NCBI GenBank assembly: GCA_964351745.1
Contig: CAYGPI010000091.1
Location: 1-9,725 of the forward strand
From: CAYNJF01 sp964351745
GTDB taxonomy: Bacteria > Pseudomonadota > Gammaproteobacteria > Berkiellales > Berkiellaceae
DNA length: 9,725 nucleotides
Direction of reading: 5' to 3'
The notes under the pieces were generated by a model. It was given only the letters and a program-made list of their open reading frames with translations, had not been told where the DNA came from and made no database searches. A program made the position numbers and the translations under genes. Positions 1-6,861 of this stretch are shown piece by piece (the first letter of the stretch is position 1; each line of letters starts with the position of its first letter).

Positions 1-300
1 ATGATAAGCCCTAACCGCGTCAAAGATTGGTTAAAACTTTTAGATTTTGACATCATCCAAACAAAAATGTTTTATTTTAGGCCGCCTTTGCCACATAGAA
101 AATTGATGGACAAATTGGGTTTTCTTGAAAAAATTGGGCAGAAATTTTGGCCCTTTTTTGGGGGGGCTTTTGCCATTGTTGCTGTGAAGAAAATTGTAGG
201 TATCACACCCATTAAGCCAAAATTTATAAGACGAGAACCACAGTGGGATCCACAAGGTATTCCAGGTGGTGCTAGTTACAAACGAGATAATAAGTCATGA
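1..300 (+). CDS. SAM-dependent methyltransferase, YafS-like, C-terminal part (5' end outside window)
   Basis: Only the last 99 residues are visible and they lack the SAM-binding Rossmann core, so the gene almost certainly begins before position 1 and the ATG at position 1 is probably an internal methionine. The fragment shows features I associate with the C-terminus of small class I methyltransferases next to rnhA: an ISPNRVKDWLKLLDFD segment near the start, then FRPPLP, then a hydrophobic GGAFAIVAVKK strand at about residues 54-64. The substrate is unknown. The stop overlaps the rnhA start (ATGA, 297-300), so the two are probably co-transcribed and translationally coupled. A T6G7 homopolymer tract (154-166) lies in the reading frame, which stays open across it. 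Family assignment rests on the fragment plus the conserved neighbourhood. Confidence 0.75.
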   Translation: MISPNRVKDWLKLLDFDIIQTKMFYFRPPLPHRKLMDKLGFLEKIGQKFWPFFGGAFAIVAVKKIVGITPIKPKFIRREPQWDPQGIPGGASYKRDNKS

Positions 301-734
301 AAGAAGTAGAAATGTTTACTGATGGAGCATGTTCGGGCAATCCTGGTCCTGGTGGCTGGGGTGTGTTGATTCGATGTGGAAAAGTAGAAAAAAGACTTAA
401 TGGAGCAGAGCAAGAGACAACTAATAATCGTATGGAGCTCATGGCCGCTATCATGGGGCTACGTGCGCTTAATGAGGCTTGTGTGGTTCAGTTAACCACT
501 GATTCGAAATATGTTCAAAAAGGTATTACTGAATGGATCGTAGGTTGGAAGAAAAAAAACTGGCGTAATAGTCAAGGTAAGCCTGTTAAAAACAAAGAGC
601 TTTGGGAGATGCTTGATATTGAAGTCTCAAGGCATAATGTTCATTGGCACTGGATTAAAGGTCATTCCGGTCATGTGGAAAATGACATTGCTGATGAGCT
701 AGCGAGAGACGCGATTATGAGCTTACCATCATGA
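297..734 (+). CDS. rnhA: Ribonuclease HI
   Basis: Cytosolic endonuclease that cuts the RNA strand of RNA-DNA hybrids, helping to remove R-loops and replication primers. The 145-residue product is close to the usual length of about 150. The start shows the FTDGACSGNPGPGGWG block, and the catalytic acidic residues can be placed at D9, E47 (in NNRMELMA), D69 (in TTDSKYV) and D133 (in NDIADELA), with the active-site histidine H123 in KGHSGH. The basic, tryptophan-rich handle region used to grip hybrids is present around residues 80-100 (WIVGWKKKNWR). The start codon overlaps the upstream methyltransferase stop and the stop overlaps the dnaQ start, both as ATGA. There is no strong Shine-Dalgarno sequence, which suggests translational coupling. 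rnhA next to dnaQ is a common gammaproteobacterial arrangement, although in E. coli the two are divergent rather than in tandem. Confidence 0.97.
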   Translation: MKEVEMFTDGACSGNPGPGGWGVLIRCGKVEKRLNGAEQETTNNRMELMAAIMGLRALNEACVVQLTTDSKYVQKGITEWIVGWKKKNWRNSQGKPVKNKELWEMLDIEVSRHNVHWHWIKGHSGHVENDIADELARDAIMSLPS

Positions 735-1441
735 AACGACAAGTTGTATTAGATACCGAAACAACTGGTTTATCTCCTAAAAATGGAGACAGGATTATTG
801 AGATTGGTTGTGTCGAAGTTATTAATCGAAAGTTGACAGGCAAGGTTTATCATCAATATATAAATCCGGACAAAGAGATTTCTTCTGGGGCTTATGATGT
901 CCATGGCATTAGCAATCAATTTTTGGAAGATAAACCAAGGTTTGCTCAAATTGCCTCAAGCTTAAAAGATTTCTTAGAAGATTCAGAGTTGGTTATCCAC
1001 AATGCTCCTTTTGATGTTGGATTTATTGAGTTTGAATTTTCGTTGATTGATGATCCTTGGGAAAACCTAGATCAGTATTGCGGTATTTTAGATACTCTAA
1101 AAATGGCCAGAGAGCGCCACCCTGGTCAGAAAAATAATTTGGATGCTTTATGTCGACGCTATTTTATCGATAATTCTCATCGTGAGAAGCATGGCGCTTT
1201 GCTAGATGCTGAAATCCTAGCAGAATTATATTTGATGATGACTGGTGGTCAAACCACCATGTCGTTAGAGGTTCAAACAAAAAAAACTAATAAAGTTAAA
1301 GATTGGGAGTTGTCGGGGGTAGAGCTACCGGTTTTGAGAGCAAGTACTCATGAGTTAAATGCACATCATGAGTACTTAAAGGCTATTGAGACCAGCTCAG
1401 GCCAATGCTTATGGCGCTCCTTGGAGAGTCGAGACGAATAG
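731..1441 (+). CDS. dnaQ: DNA polymerase III subunit epsilon (3'-5' proofreading exonuclease)
   Basis: Proofreading subunit of the replicative polymerase, part of the alpha-epsilon-theta core. At 236 residues it is slightly shorter than E. coli epsilon (243). It has the DEDDh exonuclease motifs: Exo I DTETTG with D8 and E10, Exo II HNAPFD with D95, and Exo III HGALLDAE with H154 and D159. A flexible linker (about 178-190, rich in Q, T and K) leads to a C-terminal segment (ELPVLRASTHELNAHHEYL, ending CLWRSLESRDE) of the kind that binds the polymerase subunit. The ATG overlaps the rnhA stop. The last 33 bp overlap the 3' end of nhaD on the other strand. A perfect 12-bp inverted repeat lies within codons near the C-terminus (1342-1377). 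No terminator is visible after the stop on the plus strand, so the transcript probably runs into antisense nhaD sequence. Confidence 0.97.
   Translation: MKRQVVLDTETTGLSPKNGDRIIEIGCVEVINRKLTGKVYHQYINPDKEISSGAYDVHGISNQFLEDKPRFAQIASSLKDFLEDSELVIHNAPFDVGFIEFEFSLIDDPWENLDQYCGILDTLKMARERHPGQKNNLDALCRRYFIDNSHREKHGALLDAEILAELYLMMTGGQTTMSLEVQTKKTNKVKDWELSGVELPVLRASTHELNAHHEYLKAIETSSGQCLWRSLESRDE
1342..1377. repeat. Perfect 12-bp inverted repeat inside dnaQ, just past the nhaD stop
   Basis: AAGTACTCATGA (1342-1353) and its exact reverse complement TCATGAGTACTT (1366-1377) are separated by a 12-nt loop. On the minus strand the hairpin would form about 31 nt after the nhaD stop codon, where a 3'-end stem-loop would be expected, but no T-tract follows. 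On the plus strand it lies inside the dnaQ coding sequence (STHELNAHHEYL) and is not followed by T residues either. It may act as a transcript-end stabiliser, a transcription pause site or a protein-binding dyad, or it may be chance within conserved codons. Confidence 0.6.
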
Positions 1442-2863
1442 GTCTTGGTTTATCCATAAGTGAGTAGCAATGCCTCCAATGTAACCTAAGGCAATAGCCC
1501 AGGTCCATTTGAGGTGACTAAAGAAAGTATAAACGCCTCTTGCTTGCCCCATGAGAGCGACCCCAGCAGCTGAGCCAATAGAGAGTAAACTGCCACCAAT
1601 CCCGGCTGTTAAAGTGACTAGAAGCCATTGGCCTTCTGACATTTCCGGCGACATTGTTAAAACGGCAAACATCACCGGGATATTATCAATGATGGAAGAA
1701 ATAATGCCTATAGCCACATTGGCAGGAGTCTGGACATGCTCAGCAGGTAACCAGTTGCCCCACGTATTGTAAATGGTTTCATTCATAACGGTTAAGTAGC
1801 CAAAAGCTGATAATCCACCTACACATAAAACCACGCCATAAAAGAACAAGAGTGTATCCCATTCTAGTCTTTGGATTTTTTTGAAGATGTCAAAAGCCAT
1901 CATATCACCTAATGCACCTCCATTTTTCATATGGTGGCTTTTCTTCAAGTAGAACCCATAAAATTGTAGGTAGGCAAGCCCTGTCATCATCCCAATGGTT
2001 GGTGGGAGATGCAGGAAGTTATGGTAGCAAACAGCAGTGACAATGGTTAGAAGAAATAGGGCACAAACCACCTTAGCACCATAAGCTAGTTGAACTTTAT
2101 CTTCCACGGGATGTGGCACACCCTTTGGTATTGCAAAATGCATGATAGCTGCAGGGATTAGGAAGCTGACCGCTGAGGGCAAAAATATTTTAAAAAAGTC
2201 TTGAAAATGCACCATCCCTTGTTGCCATACCATGAGGGTCGTAATATCCCCAAATGGCGAGAAGGCGCCACCGGCGTTGGCTGCTACCACGATGTTAATA
2301 CAGCTGACAGCTACAAATTTTGGCTTTTCTTGTCCTACTGCCATGACAACAGCACACATAATCAAAGCTGTTGTGAGATTATCAGCGACAGGAGAAAGGA
2401 AGAAAGCAATGATACCTGTTATCCAGAAAAGTTTTCTGTAGCTGAATTGCTTTTTTACTAGCCAGCTTCTGAGTGCTTCGAAGACTTGCCTTTCTTCCAT
2501 GGCATTGACATAAGTCATAGCCACTAATAAAAATAGAAGCAACTCAGCATATTCAAGTAAGTTATGTCTCACGGCAACGTTGGCTGCATCACTGAGACCT
2601 TGCTGCGAAGCGGCTATGGCGACAAGTAACCAAATGATACCTGCAGCTAAAAGTACTGGTTTTGATTTTCTTAGATGGATCGCTTCTTCGCCAATGACTA
2701 AGCAGTAGGCTAGAGCAAAAACGATTAAGGAGATAATTCCAATAGGAGCAGAGGTTAGATGAAGGTTTAACTGCTCTGTATTGCCAGTAGATGCAAATGC
2801 TGCAGTGGGTGCTATAAGCATGGCGGCAAAGAGCCATGCACATATATGAGCATGTTTATTCAC
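1409..2863 (-). CDS. nhaD: Na+/H+ antiporter, NhaD type
   Basis: Inner-membrane antiporter expelling Na+ (or Li+) in exchange for protons, for sodium and pH homeostasis. The 484-residue product has an N-terminal signal-like segment ending in APTAAFA (about residues 1-24), then many hydrophobic helices. Family landmarks are SPVADNLTTAL at 157-167, NAGGAFSPFGDITTLMVWQ at 196-214 and SSIIDNIPVMFA at 389-400; the buried aspartates in the two DN motifs are likely ion-binding positions. The start is GTG (2863-2861) rather than ATG, supported by a good AAGGGGA Shine-Dalgarno 5 nt upstream (2869-2875). Only 28 bp separate it from the MFS gene upstream on the same strand, so they are probably co-transcribed. 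The 3' end overlaps dnaQ tail to tail. The related ArsB and citrate carriers of the same superfamily are less likely given the DNLTTAL and DNIPVM motifs. Confidence 0.93.
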   Translation of the reverse strand: MNKHAHICAWLFAAMLIAPTAAFASTGNTEQLNLHLTSAPIGIISLIVFALAYCLVIGEEAIHLRKSKPVLLAAGIIWLLVAIAASQQGLSDAANVAVRHNLLEYAELLLFLLVAMTYVNAMEERQVFEALRSWLVKKQFSYRKLFWITGIIAFFLSPVADNLTTALIMCAVVMAVGQEKPKFVAVSCINIVVAANAGGAFSPFGDITTLMVWQQGMVHFQDFFKIFLPSAVSFLIPAAIMHFAIPKGVPHPVEDKVQLAYGAKVVCALFLLTIVTAVCYHNFLHLPPTIGMMTGLAYLQFYGFYLKKSHHMKNGGALGDMMAFDIFKKIQRLEWDTLLFFYGVVLCVGGLSAFGYLTVMNETIYNTWGNWLPAEHVQTPANVAIGIISSIIDNIPVMFAVLTMSPEMSEGQWLLVTLTAGIGGSLLSIGSAAGVALMGQARGVYTFFSHLKWTWAIALGYIGGIATHLWINQDLFVSTLQGAP

Positions 2864-2868
2864 GATGA

Positions 2869-2875
2869 TCCCCTT
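2869..2875 (-). promoter_or_regulatory. Ribosome binding site supporting the GTG start of nhaD
   Basis: Reads AAGGGGA on the minus strand, 5 nt before the GTG at 2863-2861. It is the only plausible Shine-Dalgarno in the 28-bp gap after the MFS stop and it sets the nhaD start at GTG. Confidence 0.7.
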
Positions 2876-2891
2876 AGGTTGAATCTAAATT

Positions 2892-4175
2892 CTATTCATG
2901 CTGCTGCTTAATAAAAAGCGTTAAGACGGTGGCAGTCATAATACAAATTGGCAACACAACTAATGCGCTAGCGTATTGCTTATATGAAACAAGTTCATAC
3001 AATTGAAGTTCATTATAACTAATTGAAAGGTCAATTAACTTACCAATAATAGGTTGGAATATTGCACTGCCACCCATGATCATCATATTAATGAAGCCAA
3101 TTGCTGCACCTTTGGCCCATGAAGGGTAAGTTTTATTCACTATAGAAAAACATAGCAGCATATGACTAGAAGCGAAACCATATACAAATAACAATAATTC
3201 CAATTTACCAAAACTAAGCGTGTTGAGATAAATAATACTCGAAAGTGAGAGCAGGGTGATTAAACTGCAAATAATTAGCCAAGTTTTTAGTTTGAGGATC
3301 CTTCCACTAATCAAGCCTATGGTAGGTCCTCCTACTGCAATGCCGTAAAAAATATATTTCAGTAAGCCAGCAGCTTGCGCTGTTTGTAAACTATAAGATG
3401 TTTGAAAAAACTCAACACCCCACATTTCTGCGAACGCCGTAATTGGCGCAACAATAAGCATACAGTACAAGGCTAAAAGCCAAGCCTGTGGGCTTTTAAC
3501 CACAAGTAACAAGCCACTGATAAGCTTGTTTGATTCAGACTCAGACTCAGACTCTTCAACTTCAGATTTAGGATCACGTATAATGGCCCAAATAATCAGG
3601 GCTAAAACCATACTGATGAGACCAAGTAATAAGTAGATCTCTCTCCAATTGATAACATCTAAGAGAATAGCAAGTGGTTGGCCCCCTACAATGGCACCAA
3701 TGATGCCAAAAAGATTAGTTAGACCAACCATGAAGGGAAATAGGTGTGGGCTAAATCTTTGTGAGATTATTTTAAGACAGCTAACAAATCCAAAGGCTGA
3801 GCCAACCCCAATGATGAATCTGCTTAAACAGGCGAAAGACATCGAGTTCGTGACATTCAAACAAAAACTACCTAGAGCGATAACTAAGCAGCCAAAAGTT
3901 AGAATAAAGCGAACCCCGTATCTGTCAACCAACATACCTGCTGGAATTTGGATAAGGGCGTATCCATAAAAATAAAAAGCTGCTAAGTCGCCTAGTTGGG
4001 CTCTGGAAACATGAAACCCCTCCATAAGGGCCGGTATCATGACACTAGGGGAGACGCGATGTAGGAACTCATAGGCATAAAATAAAGCCGCTAGAGCCCA
4101 AAACAACCAGCTGCTTAGAGAAGCTCCAAGAAGATGTTTCTTTGTGAGAGTTGGTGATTTTTTGGAGTCATTCAT
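2892..4175 (-). CDS. MFS transporter, substrate unknown
   Basis: Inner-membrane secondary carrier of the major facilitator superfamily. From the ATG at 4175 it is 427 residues, about 12 hydrophobic segments, with the family loop motif G80-xxx-D84-R-x-G87-x-R89 between helices 2 and 3. A central cytosolic loop (about 200-217) between the two six-helix halves is strongly acidic and holds a run of four Glu-Ser pairs encoded by a 6-bp repeat. The frame stays open upstream to 4241, but that start would fall inside the terminator of the preceding gene; the 4175 start gives a hydrophilic N-terminus (MNDSKKSP) ahead of helix 1, typical for the family. No Shine-Dalgarno precedes it, and a strong promoter ends 7 nt before the ATG. 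It lies 28 bp upstream of nhaD. Similar carriers in intracellular gammaproteobacteria often move amino acids or other host metabolites, but the sequence does not name the substrate. Confidence 0.88.
   Translation of the reverse strand: MNDSKKSPTLTKKHLLGASLSSWLFWALAALFYAYEFLHRVSPSVMIPALMEGFHVSRAQLGDLAAFYFYGYALIQIPAGMLVDRYGVRFILTFGCLVIALGSFCLNVTNSMSFACLSRFIIGVGSAFGFVSCLKIISQRFSPHLFPFMVGLTNLFGIIGAIVGGQPLAILLDVINWREIYLLLGLISMVLALIIWAIIRDPKSEVEESESESESNKLISGLLLVVKSPQAWLLALYCMLIVAPITAFAEMWGVEFFQTSYSLQTAQAAGLLKYIFYGIAVGGPTIGLISGRILKLKTWLIICSLITLLSLSSIIYLNTLSFGKLELLLFVYGFASSHMLLCFSIVNKTYPSWAKGAAIGFINMMIMGGSAIFQPIIGKLIDLSISYNELQLYELVSYKQYASALVVLPICIMTATVLTLFIKQQHE
3535..3554. repeat. Hexanucleotide microsatellite in the MFS gene
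   Basis: Three perfect tandem copies of TCAGAC plus a partial fourth on the plus strand. Read on the minus strand they encode alternating Glu-Ser in the central cytosolic loop of the transporter. Because the unit is 6 bp, gain or loss of copies would lengthen or shorten the loop by two residues without breaking the frame. Confidence 0.85.
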
Positions 4176-4182
4176 GTGAGGT

Positions 4183-4211
4183 ATTTTACCCAGATGGGCC
4201 ATAAATGGCAA
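4183..4211 (-). promoter_or_regulatory. Sigma-70-type promoter of the MFS–nhaD unit
   Basis: On the minus strand TTGCCA (4206-4211, 5 of 6 matches to the -35 consensus) is followed by exactly 17 bp and then TAAAAT (4183-4188, 5 of 6 matches to the -10 consensus). The predicted transcription start is about position 4176, directly at the ATG at 4175, so the message would have almost no leader. The -35 box begins 4 bp beyond the T-tract of the upstream terminator, so the terminator and promoter are packed back to back. Confidence 0.6.
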
Positions 4212-4215
4212 AGCC

Positions 4216-4250
4216 AAAAAAAACCCGATAACTTGGTTCAAGTTATCGGG
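4216..4250 (-). terminator. Rho-independent terminator after the Tlc transporter gene
   Basis: On the minus strand a perfect 12-bp stem (CCCGATAACTTG, with its complement; arms at 4224-4235 and 4239-4250, 3-nt loop) is followed by a run of eight T residues (4216-4223). It begins 23 bp after the transporter stop codon and separates that gene from the MFS gene. Confidence 0.93.
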
Positions 4251-4273
4251 CTCTTTAGAAGGGGGATATCCCT

Positions 4274-5854
4274 TTAATTGTTGGCCTGCTCTCTTGCAAG
4301 CTCTTCGCTTTCATGGCTTAAAGCTTGGAAGCGTTTATTTAAGGCTATGACAGATACTATCCAGATGCCTATGATACCGATAACAATGATCGATAGGATT
4401 GGAGCAATACCTGCAACACCACCAGTTGTAAACAAGAAGATGAGTTGTTGAATACCTGAGCCGCCGGCTTTACCTAAACGACCACCAACCACATCAACTG
4501 CCGCTTTACCTTTTGATTTTGAATCATCATCAAGAGGGATGTAAGCCATCTCTTTGGTTGGATCAAATAGCGCATACTTCGTGCTCTTACTTAAGATATT
4601 CTGGATTGAACCAAATAATACCGTCATAAATAGGACTGAAGTACCAAGATATTTAGCAACAGGAGTCGCAGAGCCATCAAAAATAATAAAATAGAAGAAG
4701 ATGGAGCCTGTGATACCGATGATAACAGGTGTCGCTAATGCGCCAAAGCGCCAGCCTAATAGTCTGACAAAGTAACTACCAACTAAAATAACGATGAAAG
4801 TCGCAATGCCATTGAGCATTGAAATGTTACCCATGAAGGCTTGGATCCCACTTTTAATGTGATCTGCCCTAGAGACTGTACTTAGTACACCTTCTGGTGT
4901 TTGTAAAAAGATATCAACTTGGCTTGCAATGTATGCATTGACTTCATTTTTCCAAACAACTTCCACTAAGTTAATGGATATACCATAACAAAGAACTAGT
5001 AGTGCTATTAGACCTAAGTAAGGTGAGCTGAATACAAATTTGATGCTTTCACCAACAGACAGTTTAGGTTTTTTCTTTTTCGGAGCAGAGCTGTCTGGTT
5101 TCTCAAAATCAGGATCAGTATTCACTTTCTTATTAATATAATTATATAAGAATAAGATGACAAAAGTTGCGATGACCATATTTGAAATGGTTAAATTAAC
5201 GGTGAAGTCATAGCCAGACGTAATACCCATATCTGAATAGGCAACCGCTAAATAGCCAGCTAGCGCTGTGGCAAGATTAGCTAATAAGTAGAAGTGAGAA
5301 TAGAAACGTTTCGCATCAGTCACTTTAACAATGCTATTAGCAAACTGCCAGAAGAGTAATGATGCTACGATACTGCCCCATAGCTCAGCGGCTGTGTAGA
5401 ATAAAGTAAATGCCCAAAATCTAACCATATTGGCCAAGTTTACAAAAAAAGTTGTTTCTGGTAATACTTCTAGCATCCACGAGGATAATCTTTGGGCTTC
5501 AAAGGCATCGTGGTTAGGATAGATGACGAGCGCAAACCCAGCAAAAAATACCATGAATGTAATAATGATTAGATTGAAAACCTTCTCTTTAGAGTACATG
5601 TTATAAAGCTTGGTAATCACCAAGAAAAAGAGGAAGGCAGCAGGTAATACGGCAAAAAGCTTTAATGCAGGGATAATCGCTGAGCCTTCGGTTGCCCCGA
5701 TGACCAATGTATCCTTCATGTTACGCAAGAGGGTATAGTTAAATAGAATCAAAGATATCATTAGTGTCATTGGTAAAAAGATGATGTGCTCTTTCCCAAA
5801 GATAGGCCAAATAAAGCGCCTAATTGCCGAGGTGTTTGCGGTATGGTCTGTCAT
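4274..5854 (-). CDS. tlc: Tlc-family ATP/ADP (NTP/NDP) translocase
   Basis: Inner-membrane nucleotide carrier. Family members swap host ATP for bacterial ADP (energy parasitism) or import other nucleotides or NAD from the host. The 526 residues match the usual length of about 500 and have about 11-12 hydrophobic segments. Family signatures are LLRNMKDTLV (42-51), AELWGS (156-161), FWQFAN (168-173), AKRFY (181-185), NLVEVVWK (295-302), DPTKEMAYIPLD (431-442) and KGKAAVDVV (448-456). A lysine-rich cytosolic loop (KKKKPK, 259-264) separates the halves. The loop after NLVEVVWK, before AFMGN, is about 37 residues, longer than I recall in typical relatives. The ATG has an AGGA Shine-Dalgarno 7 nt upstream (5862-5865). 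A possible -10 (TATAAG, 5874-5879) lies upstream but lacks a convincing -35. It is flanked by terminators on both sides, so it is a single-gene unit. Which nucleotide it carries cannot be read from sequence alone. Confidence 0.95.
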   Translation of the reverse strand: MTDHTANTSAIRRFIWPIFGKEHIIFLPMTLMISLILFNYTLLRNMKDTLVIGATEGSAIIPALKLFAVLPAAFLFFLVITKLYNMYSKEKVFNLIIITFMVFFAGFALVIYPNHDAFEAQRLSSWMLEVLPETTFFVNLANMVRFWAFTLFYTAAELWGSIVASLLFWQFANSIVKVTDAKRFYSHFYLLANLATALAGYLAVAYSDMGITSGYDFTVNLTISNMVIATFVILFLYNYINKKVNTDPDFEKPDSSAPKKKKPKLSVGESIKFVFSSPYLGLIALLVLCYGISINLVEVVWKNEVNAYIASQVDIFLQTPEGVLSTVSRADHIKSGIQAFMGNISMLNGIATFIVILVGSYFVRLLGWRFGALATPVIIGITGSIFFYFIIFDGSATPVAKYLGTSVLFMTVLFGSIQNILSKSTKYALFDPTKEMAYIPLDDDSKSKGKAAVDVVGGRLGKAGGSGIQQLIFLFTTGGVAGIAPILSIIVIGIIGIWIVSVIALNKRFQALSHESEELAREQANN

Positions 5855-5937
5855 GGATTAGTCCTAATTCAACCTTATAAGTGTTAGTTAAACAGATAAT
5901 TTGAGTAGTGGAAAGTGACCTACCACCAATTCAAACG

Positions 5938-5965
5938 AAAAAAGGGGAGCTTTAGCGCTCCCCTT
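5938..5965 (-). terminator. Rho-independent terminator after metQ
   Basis: A 9-bp stem (AAGGGGAGC at 5942-5950 with GCTCCCCTT at 5957-5965, 6-nt loop) is followed on the minus strand by a T6 tract (5938-5943). It lies about 95 bp past the metQ stop and ends the met transcript before the Tlc gene promoter region. The plus-strand side is also T-rich (TTGCTTTATTT), so it could work in both directions, but no plus-strand gene needs it. Confidence 0.85.
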
Positions 5966-5999
5966 GCTTTATTTGACATAATTCTAGCTAATAATAGTC

Positions 6000-6018
6000 A
6001 AAGGAGCAAGCCTCCTTT
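6000..6018. repeat. Short inverted repeat in the metQ 3' untranslated region
   Basis: AAAGGAG (6000-6006) pairs with CTCCTTT (6012-6018) across a 5-nt loop. No T-tract follows on either strand, so it is not a classical terminator; it may be a second, weaker hairpin in the metQ 3' end, upstream of the real terminator. Confidence 0.4.
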
Positions 6019-6060
6019 CCAATTATATAGACATAGAGTTCATGCAAGGCGACTAGCTGC

Positions 6061-6861
6061 TTACTCCCAGGCAACAATCGCTTGACCATCAAAAAGAGTT
6101 TCCGCAAGTTCGACGACCTCTTTGTCGTGTAGACTCTCCATTAGTTGACCAAACTTGGGGTTATCCTCGTCTTGAGTTCGAATAACAACAATATTGGCAT
6201 ATGGGGAGTCCTTGTCTTCTAACAGTAGTGCATTTTCAGTTGGCTTGAGACCGGCAGGGATTGCAAAATTAGTGTTAATGATGGCCATGTCTACATCAGC
6301 TAGCACCCTTGGCAGTTGAGCCGAGTCCATCTCGATAATGCTAATATTTTTAGGATTGTGCTTGATAAGCCTTTTATTTAGTTCAATGTCACTGACATCA
6401 GGGATCGAAATTAAATTGTATTTGGCTAATAACCTCAAAGCTCGTGCTCCATTACTGGGATCAATCGGGATGGCCACTTTTGCCCCTTGAGGTAACTGCT
6501 CAACCGTTTGGTGCTTTTTTGAGTAAGCGCCCATAGGATAGATAAAAGTTTTGCCAATGGCCTTAAGAGCATAGCCTTTGTGCTCAATAGCCAAGTCAAG
6601 GTAGGGCTGGTGTTGGAACATATTGGCATCAATGGAGCCGTCATTGAGCGCAAGATTTGGAATATTGTAATCTTCAAACTCAATGATTTTAATTTTTAAG
6701 CCATATTTATTCTTCGCAATTTTTTGGGCCATTTTGACCAAGGCTGATTCTGGCCCCGAAAGGGTCCCTAAATAAATTTCATCGGCATCTCGAGTACGAT
6801 TGCAGCTGCTAACAGCGCAAAGAATGAATAAACTAGCAAGAAAGTACTTTATGGACGACAT
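6061..6861 (-). CDS. metQ: Methionine ABC transporter substrate-binding lipoprotein
   Basis: Binds methionine in the periplasm and delivers it to the MetNI importer. From the ATG at 6861 it has 266 residues: a lipoprotein signal peptide with hydrophobic core (YFLASLFIL) and lipobox VSSC, giving a lipidated Cys at about residue 20, then an NlpA/MetQ-type domain. Family landmarks are EFEDYNIPNLALNDGSIDAN followed by FQHQPYLD, IPIDPSNGARALRLL, and a late segment with AGLKPTENALLLEDKDSPYANIVVIR. The frame also allows a GTG two codons earlier (6867), but that GTG is part of the AGGTG Shine-Dalgarno-like sequence, so ATG is preferred although the spacing is short. The start lies inside the metI 3' end (29-bp overlap). 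Substrates other than methionine (some NlpA relatives bind dipeptides or other amino acids) remain possible, but the adjacent MetN has the methionine-sensing domain. Confidence 0.93.
   Translation of the reverse strand: MSSIKYFLASLFILCAVSSCNRTRDADEIYLGTLSGPESALVKMAQKIAKNKYGLKIKIIEFEDYNIPNLALNDGSIDANMFQHQPYLDLAIEHKGYALKAIGKTFIYPMGAYSKKHQTVEQLPQGAKVAIPIDPSNGARALRLLAKYNLISIPDVSDIELNKRLIKHNPKNISIIEMDSAQLPRVLADVDMAIINTNFAIPAGLKPTENALLLEDKDSPYANIVVIRTQDEDNPKFGQLMESLHDKEVVELAETLFDGQAIVAWE

Noticed and set aside
3649..3969. Plus-strand open frame of 106 codons opposite the MFS gene
   Set aside because: It lies fully antisense to a well-supported membrane protein gene, and its product shows no recognisable domain. 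The same reasoning applies to the open frames at 7020-7331 and 8296-8628.
4176..4241. Longer N-terminus for the MFS carrier starting at 4241
   Set aside because: It would begin inside the hairpin of the Tlc gene terminator, before the predicted MFS promoter, and adds a hydrophobic stretch not expected ahead of helix 1.
5855..5870. Operator dyad around the Tlc ribosome binding site
   Set aside because: ATTAG and CTAAT flank a 2-bp centre, but the arms are only 5 bp and overlap the Shine-Dalgarno, so chance is the simpler explanation.
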